In this document: in pieces, positions 44,134-53,004 of the stretch
Numbering within the stretch: the first letter of the stretch is position 1
How the letters are laid out: each line of letters begins with the position of its first letter
Origin: Verrucomicrobiaceae bacterium
GTDB lineage: Bacteria > Verrucomicrobiota > Verrucomicrobiia > Verrucomicrobiales > Verrucomicrobiaceae
DNA length: 64,000 nucleotides
Assembly (NCBI GenBank): GCA_016713245.1
Contig: JADJPM010000005.1
Span: 186,001 to 250,000, forward strand
Direction: 5' to 3'
The notes under the pieces: model-generated
Databases searched by the model: none
The model's input: only the letters and a program-made list of their open reading frames with translations
What the model was told of the DNA's origin: nothing
Position numbers and translations under genes: made by a program

Positions 44134-45009
44134 ATGCCTGAGGAACCGACGAAATCCCGGCAATTCGAGACCAGCCTCATCGTGGGCGGCATCGTCGTGC
44201 TCGTCGCCATCAGTGGCTACTTTGTGGGCCTGCGGCAGACCACCTCAGCGCTCTCACAAACACGAGCGGTCGAAGTGGTCAGCGCCGAGACGCATCGTGA
44301 TCTCACTGGGGCCAAAGATGTGCCCGTGGCCGTGCGCTACATCGATCAGGACTGGTCGCAGCATGGCACGAATGCAAAATGGCGGAACTCACTCGTGGAT
44401 TTTCAGCAGCCTGCCGCTGCCGCTCCGAGTCCTGACAAGCCCGTGCCACTGGAAGTGAAGATGGCGGCGCTGCAGGCCCGCGCTGGCCGCCGTGCTTATG
44501 ATGGAGCACCACCCACGGTGCCGCATCCCATCACGCAGGACTCCTCCGCTGCGTGCCTGGCCTGTCATGGTCAGGGATTGCAGGTGAAGGACCGTTTTGC
44601 CTCGAAGATCAGTCATCCGACCTTTGGTGGCAGTTGCACGCAGTGCCATGTGACCTCGCGTGGAGCTTTCACCGCTGCGGAGTCTGCCTTGTTCGCTGTC
44701 GCACTCACGGAAAATTCATTCCAGGGAGCCGAGGCACCTCCGAACGGCCCGCGAGCATGGCCCGGAGCACCGCCCACCATTCCACATCGCACGCTGATGC
44801 GGAGCGACTGCGCGAGCTGTCATGGACCGAAGGGCCTCTTCGCGCTCCGCACGCCGCATCCCGAGCGGCAGAGCTGCACGCAGTGCCATGTGCCAGCGGC
44901 AGCGAATGATCAGCGCCTCTTCATGTCCGCACCGCCGCTCGATGCGGTGAAGAAAGCAGCGCCCATCGCTGTTCCCGCGCCACTTGCAATCCCGCCGCCG
45001 AATCCATGA
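44134..45009 (+). CDS. napB: NapB-type cytochrome c with a duplicated heme module (four CXXCH)
   Basis: 291 residues, about twice an ordinary NapB. The N-terminal helix (FETSLIVGGIVVLVAISGYFVGL) looks like an uncleaved anchor or signal. Four heme motifs appear as two copies of the NapB unit: GAPPTVPHP...CLACHGQG...CTQCHV, then GAPPTIPHR...CASCHGPKG...CTQCHV. Standard NapB has one such unit with two hemes, so this is a tandem duplication within one chain. It would pass electrons from the membrane module to NapA. Confidence 0.85.
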   Translation: MPEEPTKSRQFETSLIVGGIVVLVAISGYFVGLRQTTSALSQTRAVEVVSAETHRDLTGAKDVPVAVRYIDQDWSQHGTNAKWRNSLVDFQQPAAAAPSPDKPVPLEVKMAALQARAGRRAYDGAPPTVPHPITQDSSAACLACHGQGLQVKDRFASKISHPTFGGSCTQCHVTSRGAFTAAESALFAVALTENSFQGAEAPPNGPRAWPGAPPTIPHRTLMRSDCASCHGPKGLFALRTPHPERQSCTQCHVPAAANDQRLFMSAPPLDAVKKAAPIAVPAPLAIPPPNP

Positions 45010-45350
45010 GCGCCGCCTTGTCCAGACGCGGATTTTTCGCCGCCTTTCGCCAACCGTTCGAGCGGAGGGTCGCGCCTGCCGCTGCTCCTGTGGTCAAAAG
45101 GGAGGAAGCTGCGGACGTGGCAAAAGTCGCCATCGTGCAGGGCCGCTTTTGCATCGCACTCACCTCGTTTTGCTCCGCCTGTGTGGAGCGTTGTCCTGTG
45201 TCCGGAGCCATGAAAAAGGAACGCGGCATGCCCATGGTCGTCGCGGACATCTGCACCGGCTGCGGCATCTGCCATGACGTCTGTCCCGCACCGCGCAATG
45301 CCGTGCTCATGCTGCCACGTCGTCCATCCCTCACCCCGCAGCCCACATGA
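45006..45350 (+). CDS. NapF/NapG-like 4Fe-4S ferredoxin
   Basis: 114 residues. Starts with a twin-arginine-like LSRRGFFAAFRQPF. Cysteine patterns are CSACVERCPV and CTGCGICHDVCP, enough for two [4Fe-4S] clusters in a short chain. NapF-like proteins are cytoplasmic NapA assembly factors; if the RR sequence is a Tat signal it could instead be periplasmic and carry electrons like NapG. Overlaps napB and the next gene by four bases each. Confidence 0.7.
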   Translation: MSAALSRRGFFAAFRQPFERRVAPAAAPVVKREEAADVAKVAIVQGRFCIALTSFCSACVERCPVSGAMKKERGMPMVVADICTGCGICHDVCPAPRNAVLMLPRRPSLTPQPT

Positions 45351-45670
45351 GCGACTCCACCGCCACACCGCCGCTGCCGGAGCTGCAGCAGGCTCAATTT
45401 GACGCCGCAGAGCTGGAGACGCTGCTGCGTGACATCGGTGCCTGCGCCAGCATCACCGAGATCATCCCGAAATACACGGCCACCGGCCATGTGCCTGAAA
45501 ACGCAGTCCTCACGCTCGAGGGCGGACGCCAGCTCCTGCTCGGTGGAGCCGCCCGGGCCGTGCAGTTCCGCTATCGCTACCAGCAGGCCGACTGGTGGGA
45601 CACCGTCATGGCCTTGCCCGGTGGCCAGTTCCGCCTCGTGCGCATCCAGCACCACTTCGACACTCCATGA
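45347..45670 (+). CDS. Small conserved-looking protein of unknown function in the nap operon
   Basis: 107 residues, no signal, no membrane segment, no cysteine pair. The sequence reads like a small alpha/beta domain (LPELQQAQFDAAELETLLRDIGACAS; GRQLLLGGAARAVQFRYRYQQADWWDTVM; FRLVRIQHHF). I do not recognise it. It overlaps both neighbours by four bases, which argues for a real product made together with the Nap proteins, perhaps a maturation factor; that is inference. Confidence 0.6.
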   Translation: MSDSTATPPLPELQQAQFDAAELETLLRDIGACASITEIIPKYTATGHVPENAVLTLEGGRQLLLGGAARAVQFRYRYQQADWWDTVMALPGGQFRLVRIQHHFDTP

Positions 45671-46299
45671 GCCTCTTGCTGAAAAAACATCCCGCACTCG
45701 CCTGGATCGCGCTCGTGGTCTTCGCGAGCCTGTGCAGCCTCGCCGTCGTGTGGGCACAGAAAAACCACGCGCCTGCTCCGGCTGCTCCTGTGGCACCAAA
45801 TGAGCCGAAGCCCAAACCGCATCCCGTGACCATCAAGCCCGGCCCGGCCACGCCACGGCTCGATACCGGCCTCAAAGATCCCACCGGGCAGCCCATCACC
45901 GCCGCGTGCAGCACCTGCCACAGCACCACGACGCCCAATGTGGCCCGCAACTCCGCGCACGATCTTTTTCAGGCTCACCGCGGCCTCGACTATGCCCACG
46001 GCAGCCTCACCTGCCTAAGCTGCCACAACGCGAAGGACTACGACACCCTGCACCTCGCCGATGGTCGCGGCGTGGCCTTTCCCGATGTGATGACTCTCTG
46101 TGCGCAGTGCCACGGCACGGCCATGCGTGATTACCTGCATGGCAGTCACGGCGGCATGAACGGCCACTGGAATCTCGCCCAAGGACCCCGCGTGCGAAAC
46201 AACTGCGTCAACTGCCACGACCCGCATCATCCGAAGTTCCCCCTCGTGAGGCCCGTGCTGCCGCCACGCGACCGCATTTCAGTTCCCACGGGGCATTGA
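45667..46299 (+). CDS. Membrane-anchored tetraheme cytochrome c
   Basis: 210 residues from ATG 45667, which overlaps the previous stop. An N-terminal anchor (HPALAWIALVVFASLCSLAVVWA) is followed by a proline/lysine linker and four CXXCH motifs: CSTCHS, CLSCHN, CAQCHG and CVNCHDPH. The last resembles the doubled-CXXCH cytochrome type and not NapC/NrfH. It probably links the quinol dehydrogenase module (the next two genes) to the duplicated NapB in the periplasm. Confidence 0.75.
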   Translation: MSLLLKKHPALAWIALVVFASLCSLAVVWAQKNHAPAPAAPVAPNEPKPKPHPVTIKPGPATPRLDTGLKDPTGQPITAACSTCHSTTTPNVARNSAHDLFQAHRGLDYAHGSLTCLSCHNAKDYDTLHLADGRGVAFPDVMTLCAQCHGTAMRDYLHGSHGGMNGHWNLAQGPRVRNNCVNCHDPHHPKFPLVRPVLPPRDRISVPTGH

Positions 46300-46302
46300 G
46301 CC

Positions 46303-47280
46303 ATGAACGATCCCACACCCGCATCTCCCAAAACATCCTGCGGCAGCGGCTGCTCGTGTGCCTCCGCGCCGAACGACGAAGGCAACTCCACCCGCCGCTC
46401 CGTCATCAAAGGCCTCGGAGCCACGCTGGGTGTCGCCGCGTATGCCAAAGCGCTCGCCCCACTCACCGAGTTGACGAAGGAAACCTCGATGGATGAGTTT
46501 CTGCAAAAGCACTACAAAGAACTATCCAAAGAAGAAATCGCCACCGTCATCGCGCGCCTCACCCGCGAGACCAAGGAGAAATACGGCGCCGATGTCACCA
46601 TCAGCGACCCCAAGCCGCAGGAAGGCGTGAAGTTTGGCTACGCCCTGAACCTCTCCATCTGCAACGGCTGCCGTAAATGTGCCGAAGCCTGCCATTTGGA
46701 AAACAATCACGACCGCGCCTCCCACCAGAGCTACATCCGCGTGTTCGAGATGAGCAAAGGCTCGATGGATTTCGAGAAGGGCAACGTCCACTACGACCAT
46801 CCCGTGCCGCAGCCGGACAAATACTACATGCCCGTGCAGTGCCAGCAGTGCGAGCACCCGCCCTGCGTCGATGTGTGCCCCGTGGAAGCCACCTGGAAGG
46901 AGAACGACGGCATCGTCGTCGTGGACTACAACTGGTGCATCGGCTGCCGCTACTGCGAGGCCGCCTGCCCGTATCACGCCCGCCGCTTCAACTGGCAGAA
47001 GCCGCAGATCCCTGCTGCGGAGGTCAATCCCGATCAAGGCTACCTCAGCAACCGCATCCGCCCGCAGGGTGTGATGGAGAAATGCACCTTCTGCCTCCAC
47101 CGCACGCGCAATGGCCGCCTGCCCGCCTGCCTCGAGGCTTGCCCCACCGGCGCACGCGTCTTTGGCGATCTCAACGATCCGAACTCCGAGGTCCGCTACG
47201 TGCTCGAGAACAAGCGCGTGTTCGTCCTCAAGGAGGAACTCGGCCTCAAACCCCAATTCTTCTACTTCTTCGATGAGTGA
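46303..47280 (+). CDS. NrfC/PsrB-like ferredoxin subunit, four [4Fe-4S] clusters, Tat-exported
   Basis: 325 residues. A cysteine-rich N-terminus (SCGSGCSCAS) precedes a Tat signal (STRRSVIKGLGATLGVAAYA). Sixteen-cysteine pattern: CNGCRKCAEAC, CQQCEHPPCVDVCP, CIGCRYCEAACP, CTFCLHRTRNGRLPACLEACP. This is the electron-transfer subunit that docks to NrfD/PsrC membrane proteins on the periplasmic side. It overlaps the NrfD-like gene by eight bases. Confidence 0.88.
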   Translation: MNDPTPASPKTSCGSGCSCASAPNDEGNSTRRSVIKGLGATLGVAAYAKALAPLTELTKETSMDEFLQKHYKELSKEEIATVIARLTRETKEKYGADVTISDPKPQEGVKFGYALNLSICNGCRKCAEACHLENNHDRASHQSYIRVFEMSKGSMDFEKGNVHYDHPVPQPDKYYMPVQCQQCEHPPCVDVCPVEATWKENDGIVVVDYNWCIGCRYCEAACPYHARRFNWQKPQIPAAEVNPDQGYLSNRIRPQGVMEKCTFCLHRTRNGRLPACLEACPTGARVFGDLNDPNSEVRYVLENKRVFVLKEELGLKPQFFYFFDE

Positions 47281-48583
47281 TCCTGCCGTCAGTCCCAGCA
47301 AACCCGTTCCTGAGTGGAGGCAGTATCTCCGCTTTGCCTGGAACGCCTTCAGCCAGTCCGTCGAGGGTGGCTGGAAGTTCTATGTGTGGATGACCCTGCT
47401 CACCGCCATCTTCCTCGTCGGCGCGAATGCGTGGGCGTTGCAGGTGCGGGACGGCATGGCCGTCACCGCCATGAGCGACCACGTCTCCTGGGGCCTCTAC
47501 ATCGCGAATTTCACCTTCCTCGTCGGCCTTGCCGCTGGCGGCGTCATGATGGTCATACCCGCTTATCTTTATCATGACGAAAAGATGCATGACATCGTCA
47601 TCATCGGCGAGTTGCTCGCCATCGCCGCCATCATCATGAGCATCATGTTTGTGGTGTGTGATCTGGGCCGCCCGGACCGCTTCTGGCACATGATGCCCGG
47701 CCTCGGGAAGTTCAACTTTCCCGTCTCCATGCTCACCTGGGACGTCATCGTGCTGAACGGCTACCTGCTCATCAACGTCCACATCTGCGGCTACCTGCTT
47801 TATAAGCGATTCCGCAGCCAGCCACCCGTGGCGAAGATGTATGTGCCCGCCGTGTTCCTGAGCATCGTCTGGGCCATCAGCATCCACACCGTCACCGCCT
47901 TCCTCTACTGCGGCCTGGGTGGCCGGCCGTTTTGGAATACCGCGCTGCTCGCCCCGCGCTTCCTCGCCAGCGCCTTCGTCAGCGGCCCTGCCTTCATCAT
48001 CGTGGCCATCCAGATCATCCGCTGGCAGACCGGCCGCATGTTTGGCGAGGGTGCCATCCGCACGCTGGTGGCCATCATCCGCATCACCATCCTCATCAGT
48101 CTGCTCATGGTCGCCTCGGAGGTCTTTGTCGAATTCTACACCGGTGGCAGCCACACTGGTGCCGCGAAGTATCTCTACTTCGGCCTGCACGGTCACAACG
48201 AACTCGTGCCCTGGATCTGGACCGCCCTCGCCTTCACCATCACCGCGGTGATCCTCTTCATGCAGCCCAAGGTCAACCGCCGCCCCCTCATCCTCAACAC
48301 CGCCTGCCTGCTCGCCTTTGTCGGCCTCTGGATCGAAAAAGGCATGGGCATGATCATCCCTGCCTTTGTCCCCAGCACCCTGCACGAGATCGTCGAATAC
48401 CGCCCCAGCCTCACCGAATGGAAAATCACCGCCGGCATCTGGGCGCTGGGCTTCATGATCTACACGCTGCTCCTCAAGGTCACGATCAACATCCATAGCC
48501 GCAAGCTCAAGGACACCAGCGGTGTCCGAACCGTCGCGCCCGACGACGCGCTGGCGATGGGGGACGGAAGCGGGTTCGTGTGA
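47273..48583 (+). CDS. nrfD: NrfD/PsrC-type membrane quinol dehydrogenase subunit
   Basis: 436 residues from ATG 47273. About ten membrane helices with family features: an early SWGLYIANFTFLVGLAAGGVM, DLGRPDRFWHM, SMLTWDVIVLNGYLLIN, and late HNELVPWIWTALAFTI. NrfD-like proteins oxidise quinol and pass electrons to the paired ferredoxin. Ending the nap operon, it takes the place of NapC or NapGH as the quinol-to-Nap link, an arrangement less common than napC-based systems. Convergent with the aldolase gene, 24 bases apart. Confidence 0.85.
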   Translation: MSDPAVSPSKPVPEWRQYLRFAWNAFSQSVEGGWKFYVWMTLLTAIFLVGANAWALQVRDGMAVTAMSDHVSWGLYIANFTFLVGLAAGGVMMVIPAYLYHDEKMHDIVIIGELLAIAAIIMSIMFVVCDLGRPDRFWHMMPGLGKFNFPVSMLTWDVIVLNGYLLINVHICGYLLYKRFRSQPPVAKMYVPAVFLSIVWAISIHTVTAFLYCGLGGRPFWNTALLAPRFLASAFVSGPAFIIVAIQIIRWQTGRMFGEGAIRTLVAIIRITILISLLMVASEVFVEFYTGGSHTGAAKYLYFGLHGHNELVPWIWTALAFTITAVILFMQPKVNRRPLILNTACLLAFVGLWIEKGMGMIIPAFVPSTLHEIVEYRPSLTEWKITAGIWALGFMIYTLLLKVTINIHSRKLKDTSGVRTVAPDDALAMGDGSGFV

Positions 48584-48607
48584 GCGGCTTGAGGTTCAAT
48601 GCCGTCC

Positions 48608-49588
48608 TTAATGCGCCTCCGTGATCGTGTCATAAAACGCCCCAATGTCCTGCGGCTCGGTGGCGGCATTGTAGGCGATGGCGGCGCGGGGATGCTGGTT
48701 GTGCAGGCCGGTGAGCATGTAGGGGAGGTCAAAGCCCCAGCCGAGGTCTTTGCGCAGCGGCTCGATGGTCTCGGCGACGCATTTCAAGACGGGCCGCAGG
48801 TGATACTGCGGTGAGCGCAGAAGACCGAGGAGCAGCTCCATGGGGCAGTTCCCCGCACCGCGGCCGAGGCCGGCCATGGTGGCGTCGATGTAGTTCGCGC
48901 CGAGCGCGATGGCCTCGATGGTGTTCGCGTAGGCGAGTTGGAGATTGTTGTGCGCGTGGATGCCGACTTCTTTGCCGCCGCTTTGGGCATGGTGGAGGTA
49001 TTTTTCGACGAGACGCCGTGTTTGCTGCGGATAGAGCGCACCAAAGCTGTCCACGACGTAAATCGCCTGCGCCTCTGAGGGCGCGAGGAGTGCCAGCGCG
49101 GCCTCCAGTTCGCTGTCGCCGACGGTGGTGACGGCCATGAGGTTCACGGTGGTCTCGTAGCCTTTGTCGCGGGCGTCTTTGAGCATGTCGAGCGCCAGAG
49201 GCACCTGATGCACATAACAGGCGACGCGGACGAGATCGATGACGCTGTCTTTTTTCGCGGGGATGTCCTCGCGGTAGTCGCATTTGCCAGCGTCGGCCAT
49301 GATGGATAGTTTCACGTTGCTGGCGTTGTCACCGACGATGCGGCGGATGTCCTCCTCCTGGCAGTATTTCCAGCAACCGTGCTCGCCGAGCTTGATGTTC
49401 TTGCGCGAGCCTCGGTAGCCGATCTCCATGTAGTCGATGCCGGAGGCCACGCAGGCGTCGTACACGGCTTTGACGACGTGATCCTCAAAGTGGTGGTTAT
49501 TCATCAATCCGCCGTCGCGGATGGTGCAGTCGAGCACACGGATTTCAGGACGATGGGAGAGCCAGTCGGCGGAGGAGAGTTGGGACAT
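48608..49588 (-). CDS. DRE-TIM metallolyase-like aldolase (HMG-CoA lyase / 4-hydroxy-2-oxovalerate aldolase family)
   Basis: 326 residues forming one barrel. The signature at the start is RVLDCTIRDGGLMNN, the catalytic Arg-Asp pair of DRE-TIM lyases with DCTIRDG in place of DTTLRDG. The metal-binding HxH lies in GIHAHNNLQLAYANT. The late DATMAGLGRGAGNCPMELLL is typical of the aldolase group. It probably cleaves or forms a C-C bond next to a carboxylate; the substrate is unknown. Last gene of the RidA-DUF1549-DUF1501-PPC-aldolase operon. Confidence 0.8.
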   Translation of the reverse strand: MSQLSSADWLSHRPEIRVLDCTIRDGGLMNNHHFEDHVVKAVYDACVASGIDYMEIGYRGSRKNIKLGEHGCWKYCQEEDIRRIVGDNASNVKLSIMADAGKCDYREDIPAKKDSVIDLVRVACYVHQVPLALDMLKDARDKGYETTVNLMAVTTVGDSELEAALALLAPSEAQAIYVVDSFGALYPQQTRRLVEKYLHHAQSGGKEVGIHAHNNLQLAYANTIEAIALGANYIDATMAGLGRGAGNCPMELLLGLLRSPQYHLRPVLKCVAETIEPLRKDLGWGFDLPYMLTGLHNQHPRAAIAYNAATEPQDIGAFYDTITEAH

Positions 49589-49606
49589 GATGAAAACGGA
49601 TGAAAC

Positions 49607-51583
49607 TCAGGGCGTGGGAGCTGGCGGCGGTGGCGGCGGGGTGCGGACATCGACGAGCAGCTCGTCCACAGGCACCAGATGGCGGTAAATGAAGGCCTGC
49701 ATCATGTCCTCAGCAGGCACGGCCTTCGCGATGATTTTTTGGGTTCCGTCTTCCGCCGTGCCGATGAGAGTGAGGGCGACAGGCTTTTCGAGATCGCCAC
49801 CGGAAGGAACGGAGATGGAGACATCGGCGACGTCCTTGTCAGCGGGCACGACGGCGTTTTTCATCTCAAAGCCGGACGGCGGATTTTGAAGCTGGATCGT
49901 GATCGGGCCGGTGAAGCCACCGCTGCGCAGCGCATGCACGGTGAGGCGGGCGGCACCACCGGGTTTCGCGTTCAGCGTCGCGGGCGTGACGCGCAGTGCA
50001 AACGCAGGCTCAGCGACGTGGACTTTGAGCCGGTAAGCGTTGGTGGGACCGCTCTGCGCCTGGGTGTCACTCACACGGACAAAGGCCTGACCGTCGGACG
50101 GCAGCTTCACGCTGACACGGGAGTCGGCGTGGTGCGTGGTGAGGCCGCTGGCGAGGTCTTCGTGGTCGTCATTGAAGGCAATCTGGTTTCCTTCGTTGTC
50201 AAAAACAGACAAACTGGCATCCACGGGTGAGCCGAGCCTTCGTGCGAAGATTTCGAAGATCATCTCGTGATTTCCGCGGCCTTTCACGCGGTAGAAATCG
50301 GCCTCGCCCACGGTTTCGATGACGCCGTTGACGATCATGGGCGGCTTCAGCTCCTGCGAACCGCCGAGCGTGTTGTTCGGCTCGCGTTCCTGCACCTGCG
50401 GCACGGAGTCGATGTGGAAAGGGATCGCGTTGGACTTCACTCCGCCGACTTTCGCCTGAATGAGTACGATGCCAGGCTCCTTGGCCGCTTCGTAGTCCGT
50501 TTTGAAGTCAGCGCCGAGATTGCCGCCCTGAAAGGTGATTTTGACTTTTTCGCCCGTGGTGGCTCCGAGCGGCGAGAGGCCGGTGAGGAAGGGAAGCTGC
50601 CCCACATTGATGCGATACACAAAATCATCACGACCACGGTAGATCGAGTCATGCACGCGGATGCGGTAGAGGCCGTCGGCGGGGATTTTGAAGAAGAGCA
50701 CGGGATCAGGATCAAAACGGTAGCCGTCCGAGTAGGCGACCTCAAAGCCTTCGGCATTGTGCAGCGAGACGATGCTCTGAAACCAGCCCGGCACGGCGTC
50801 AGCGAGATACGGGATCAAACTGCGTGCGTGCATGGCGAGCACGAGACGGTCGTCTTTTTTCGCCTGGATGGTGAACTCGTCCACCTCACCAGGCATGATG
50901 CGGCCATTGAGTGTGACGGGCAGCGCGGCGGCGGGTGTCTCCACTTTGGCAGCCTTCATGGAATCCATGCCGCCTCGGTATTTTTCGAGATCAAACTCAC
51001 GCAGCGGCTCCGCCTCACGCACTTCGGGGAGCTGACCGATGATGAAGCGCATGGGATTACCGAGGCCGGAGGGCGTGCGCACGCGGAGGTGGCGCAGACC
51101 TAGTGCGGCATTTTCAGCGATGGTGATGCGTGCGCGGAGGCTTTCGCCGATCTGGTTATTGAGCTGCTGCTTCGGGTCGTTGCGTCGGCGGTCGTACTCG
51201 ACCATCAGGCGGAGTTTTTTCTCCGAGAGGTCGGCTTCGCTGAGCAGTTTACGGATGAAGGCGAGCTTTTGGGTCGCAGGCACCTCACCGTCACGGCGGC
51301 TATCACGCAGCTTCTGCTGCACCTCGCGCAGACGGTCGCGGTAGTCGTCGATGACCTGCGCGGACGGGATTTTGTCGTGTTCGAGCACCTTGGCGGTGAC
51401 ACCTTCGCCCGAGACGATGATTTCGGCTTTTTCATCGAAGTACTGTCCTCCGATGAGCACCTCCACCGTGGTGCTGATCTGTCCGCCCGCAGGGTAAACA
51501 AAGCCCATCCGCGGCGCAGGCTGAGCACGGCAGCAGATCGCCGTCACGAACAGGCTCAGGCATAACAAGGCACGAAGTTTCAT
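49607..51583 (-). CDS. Secreted PPC-domain (bacterial pre-peptidase C-terminal) protein
   Basis: 658 residues with a signal peptide (MKLRALLCLSLFVTAICCRAQ). The body is a series of beta-sandwich units: an early Ig-like/IPT-like PAGGQISTTVEVLIGGQYF, a PPC-type EREPNNTLGGSQELKPPMIVNGVIETVGEADFYRVKGRGNHEM, and late Ig-like repeats, ending in a proline tail (PPPPPPAPTP). Such proteins regularly sit beside DUF1501 and DUF1549/1553 genes in Planctomycetes and Verrucomicrobia. Function unknown; probably a binding or surface protein. Confidence 0.75.
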   Translation of the reverse strand: MKLRALLCLSLFVTAICCRAQPAPRMGFVYPAGGQISTTVEVLIGGQYFDEKAEIIVSGEGVTAKVLEHDKIPSAQVIDDYRDRLREVQQKLRDSRRDGEVPATQKLAFIRKLLSEADLSEKKLRLMVEYDRRRNDPKQQLNNQIGESLRARITIAENAALGLRHLRVRTPSGLGNPMRFIIGQLPEVREAEPLREFDLEKYRGGMDSMKAAKVETPAAALPVTLNGRIMPGEVDEFTIQAKKDDRLVLAMHARSLIPYLADAVPGWFQSIVSLHNAEGFEVAYSDGYRFDPDPVLFFKIPADGLYRIRVHDSIYRGRDDFVYRINVGQLPFLTGLSPLGATTGEKVKITFQGGNLGADFKTDYEAAKEPGIVLIQAKVGGVKSNAIPFHIDSVPQVQEREPNNTLGGSQELKPPMIVNGVIETVGEADFYRVKGRGNHEMIFEIFARRLGSPVDASLSVFDNEGNQIAFNDDHEDLASGLTTHHADSRVSVKLPSDGQAFVRVSDTQAQSGPTNAYRLKVHVAEPAFALRVTPATLNAKPGGAARLTVHALRSGGFTGPITIQLQNPPSGFEMKNAVVPADKDVADVSISVPSGGDLEKPVALTLIGTAEDGTQKIIAKAVPAEDMMQAFIYRHLVPVDELLVDVRTPPPPPPAPTP

Positions 51584-51595
51584 GGTGTTGCGGGG

Positions 51596-52990
51596 TTAAA
51601 TGAGTTCCTTCAGCAGCCCGCCCATCTTCACCTGCTCGTCCTTGCCGGGCACGACGAAGGTCGGTGTGCCCTGCGGATGCGGCAGCGGCGCGTCGGCGGG
51701 AATGCCGAGCTGGCCGTAGATGCTGCCGATGACATCGGCTGGATAGACCGGACGCTCGGCGACTTCTTCGCCAGTGGCGTTGGATTTGCCCAGCACCTGG
51801 CCGCCGCGAAATCCGCCGCCTGCAAGGAGACTGGCGAAACACGCGCCGAAATGATGACGTCCGCCGTTCCAGGGTGATTCGTTCGCCACCTTCGGCGTGC
51901 GGCCGAACTCGCCCGTGCAGAAGACGATGGTGCTCTCCAGCAGTCCTTTGTCATAGAGATCGGTGAGCAGCGCGGCGAGGCCTTGATCGAGCTCCGGCAG
52001 CTTGCGGTTCATGATCTGGAAGTGCTGCTTGTGCGTGTCCCAGCCTTTGTAGTTGATGGTGATGTAGGGGACGCCTTTTTCGACGAGACGCCGTGCCATG
52101 AGGCAGCTCTGGCCAAAGGTGTTGCGGCCGTAGCGATCACGCATCTCGTCCTTTTCCTGACCGAGATCGAAGAGCTTGCCTGCGTCGCCCAAAATGAGCT
52201 CATAGGCCTGCTGCTCGGATTCGAGGACCGTTTTCAGCGTCGCATTTCCCGGCAATGCACCGCCGAGTGTGTTGAGGCTGCTCATGAGCTTGCGGCGCTC
52301 CTTTTGATGCTCCTCGGTGATGTCCGGCGTGACGATGCCCTCGACCGCAAACGGCGTCCGTGCAGGATCACCGCCGGTGGCGAAGGGCTTGTAGCGCGGG
52401 CCTAGGAAGCCGGCCTCGCTAAAGCGGCCCTGTGGCTCCGTGAGCACGACGTAGGGCGGGATGAGACCTTTATAGCCCGCGTCGTAGCCTTTGAAGTAGC
52501 TCACCACCGCGCCGAGACCAGGAAACACATCGCGCTCGGAGGCACGACCGGTCTGCACGAGGTAGGAAGCAGTTTCGTGGCCGTTGTTGCCATGCGTCAT
52601 GCTGCGGATGAGCGAGTATTTGTCCGCGATTTTCGCGAGCTCCGGCAATAGTTGGCCGATGCGGATGCCGCTGACGTTGGTCTCGATGGGCGCGTCGAGC
52701 GCGCCGGAGTACTCGCGGCCTGCCTCGGGCTTCGGATCAAAGGTGTCGATGTGGCAGGGGCCGCCCCAGAGCCAGATTTGGATGACGGACTTCGCCTTGC
52801 CCTCCTTGGCGATGGATGCGGCACGCGGAGCGGCCTGGATGCCAAAGGGCTCCATCAGCAGCAGACCTGCCGAACCATAGACGGCACGGCGCAGCGCCTC
52901 GCGACGTGAAAAGGGAGCGCCGCCGAGACGCTCAGCAATGCGGGCGACGTCGTTCGCGACATCGCGTGAAGAGATGAATGACATATTCAT
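51596..52990 (-). CDS. DUF1501 protein (sulfatase-fold, secreted)
   Basis: 464 residues. A Tat-like signal (SRREALRRAVYGSAGLLL) precedes a domain of the alkaline-phosphatase fold: SVIQIWLWGGPCHIDTFDPKPEAG, SLIRSMTHGNNGHETASYLVQTG, and STIVFCTGEFGRTPKVANESPWNGGRHHFG. These are the DUF1501 hallmarks, with potential metal-binding Asp and His. The family is abundant in Planctomycetes and Verrucomicrobia and lacks an assigned reaction. It lies between the DUF1549/1553 and PPC genes, its usual partners. Confidence 0.9.
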   Translation of the reverse strand: MNMSFISSRDVANDVARIAERLGGAPFSRREALRRAVYGSAGLLLMEPFGIQAAPRAASIAKEGKAKSVIQIWLWGGPCHIDTFDPKPEAGREYSGALDAPIETNVSGIRIGQLLPELAKIADKYSLIRSMTHGNNGHETASYLVQTGRASERDVFPGLGAVVSYFKGYDAGYKGLIPPYVVLTEPQGRFSEAGFLGPRYKPFATGGDPARTPFAVEGIVTPDITEEHQKERRKLMSSLNTLGGALPGNATLKTVLESEQQAYELILGDAGKLFDLGQEKDEMRDRYGRNTFGQSCLMARRLVEKGVPYITINYKGWDTHKQHFQIMNRKLPELDQGLAALLTDLYDKGLLESTIVFCTGEFGRTPKVANESPWNGGRHHFGACFASLLAGGGFRGGQVLGKSNATGEEVAERPVYPADVIGSIYGQLGIPADAPLPHPQGTPTFVVPGKDEQVKMGGLLKELI

Positions 52991-53004
52991 GGCTTGGGGT
53001 GCTG

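Noticed and set aside
47246..48496. 416-codon minus-strand open frame opposite the NrfD gene
   Set aside because: Asp/Gly/His-rich mirror of membrane helices, no motif.
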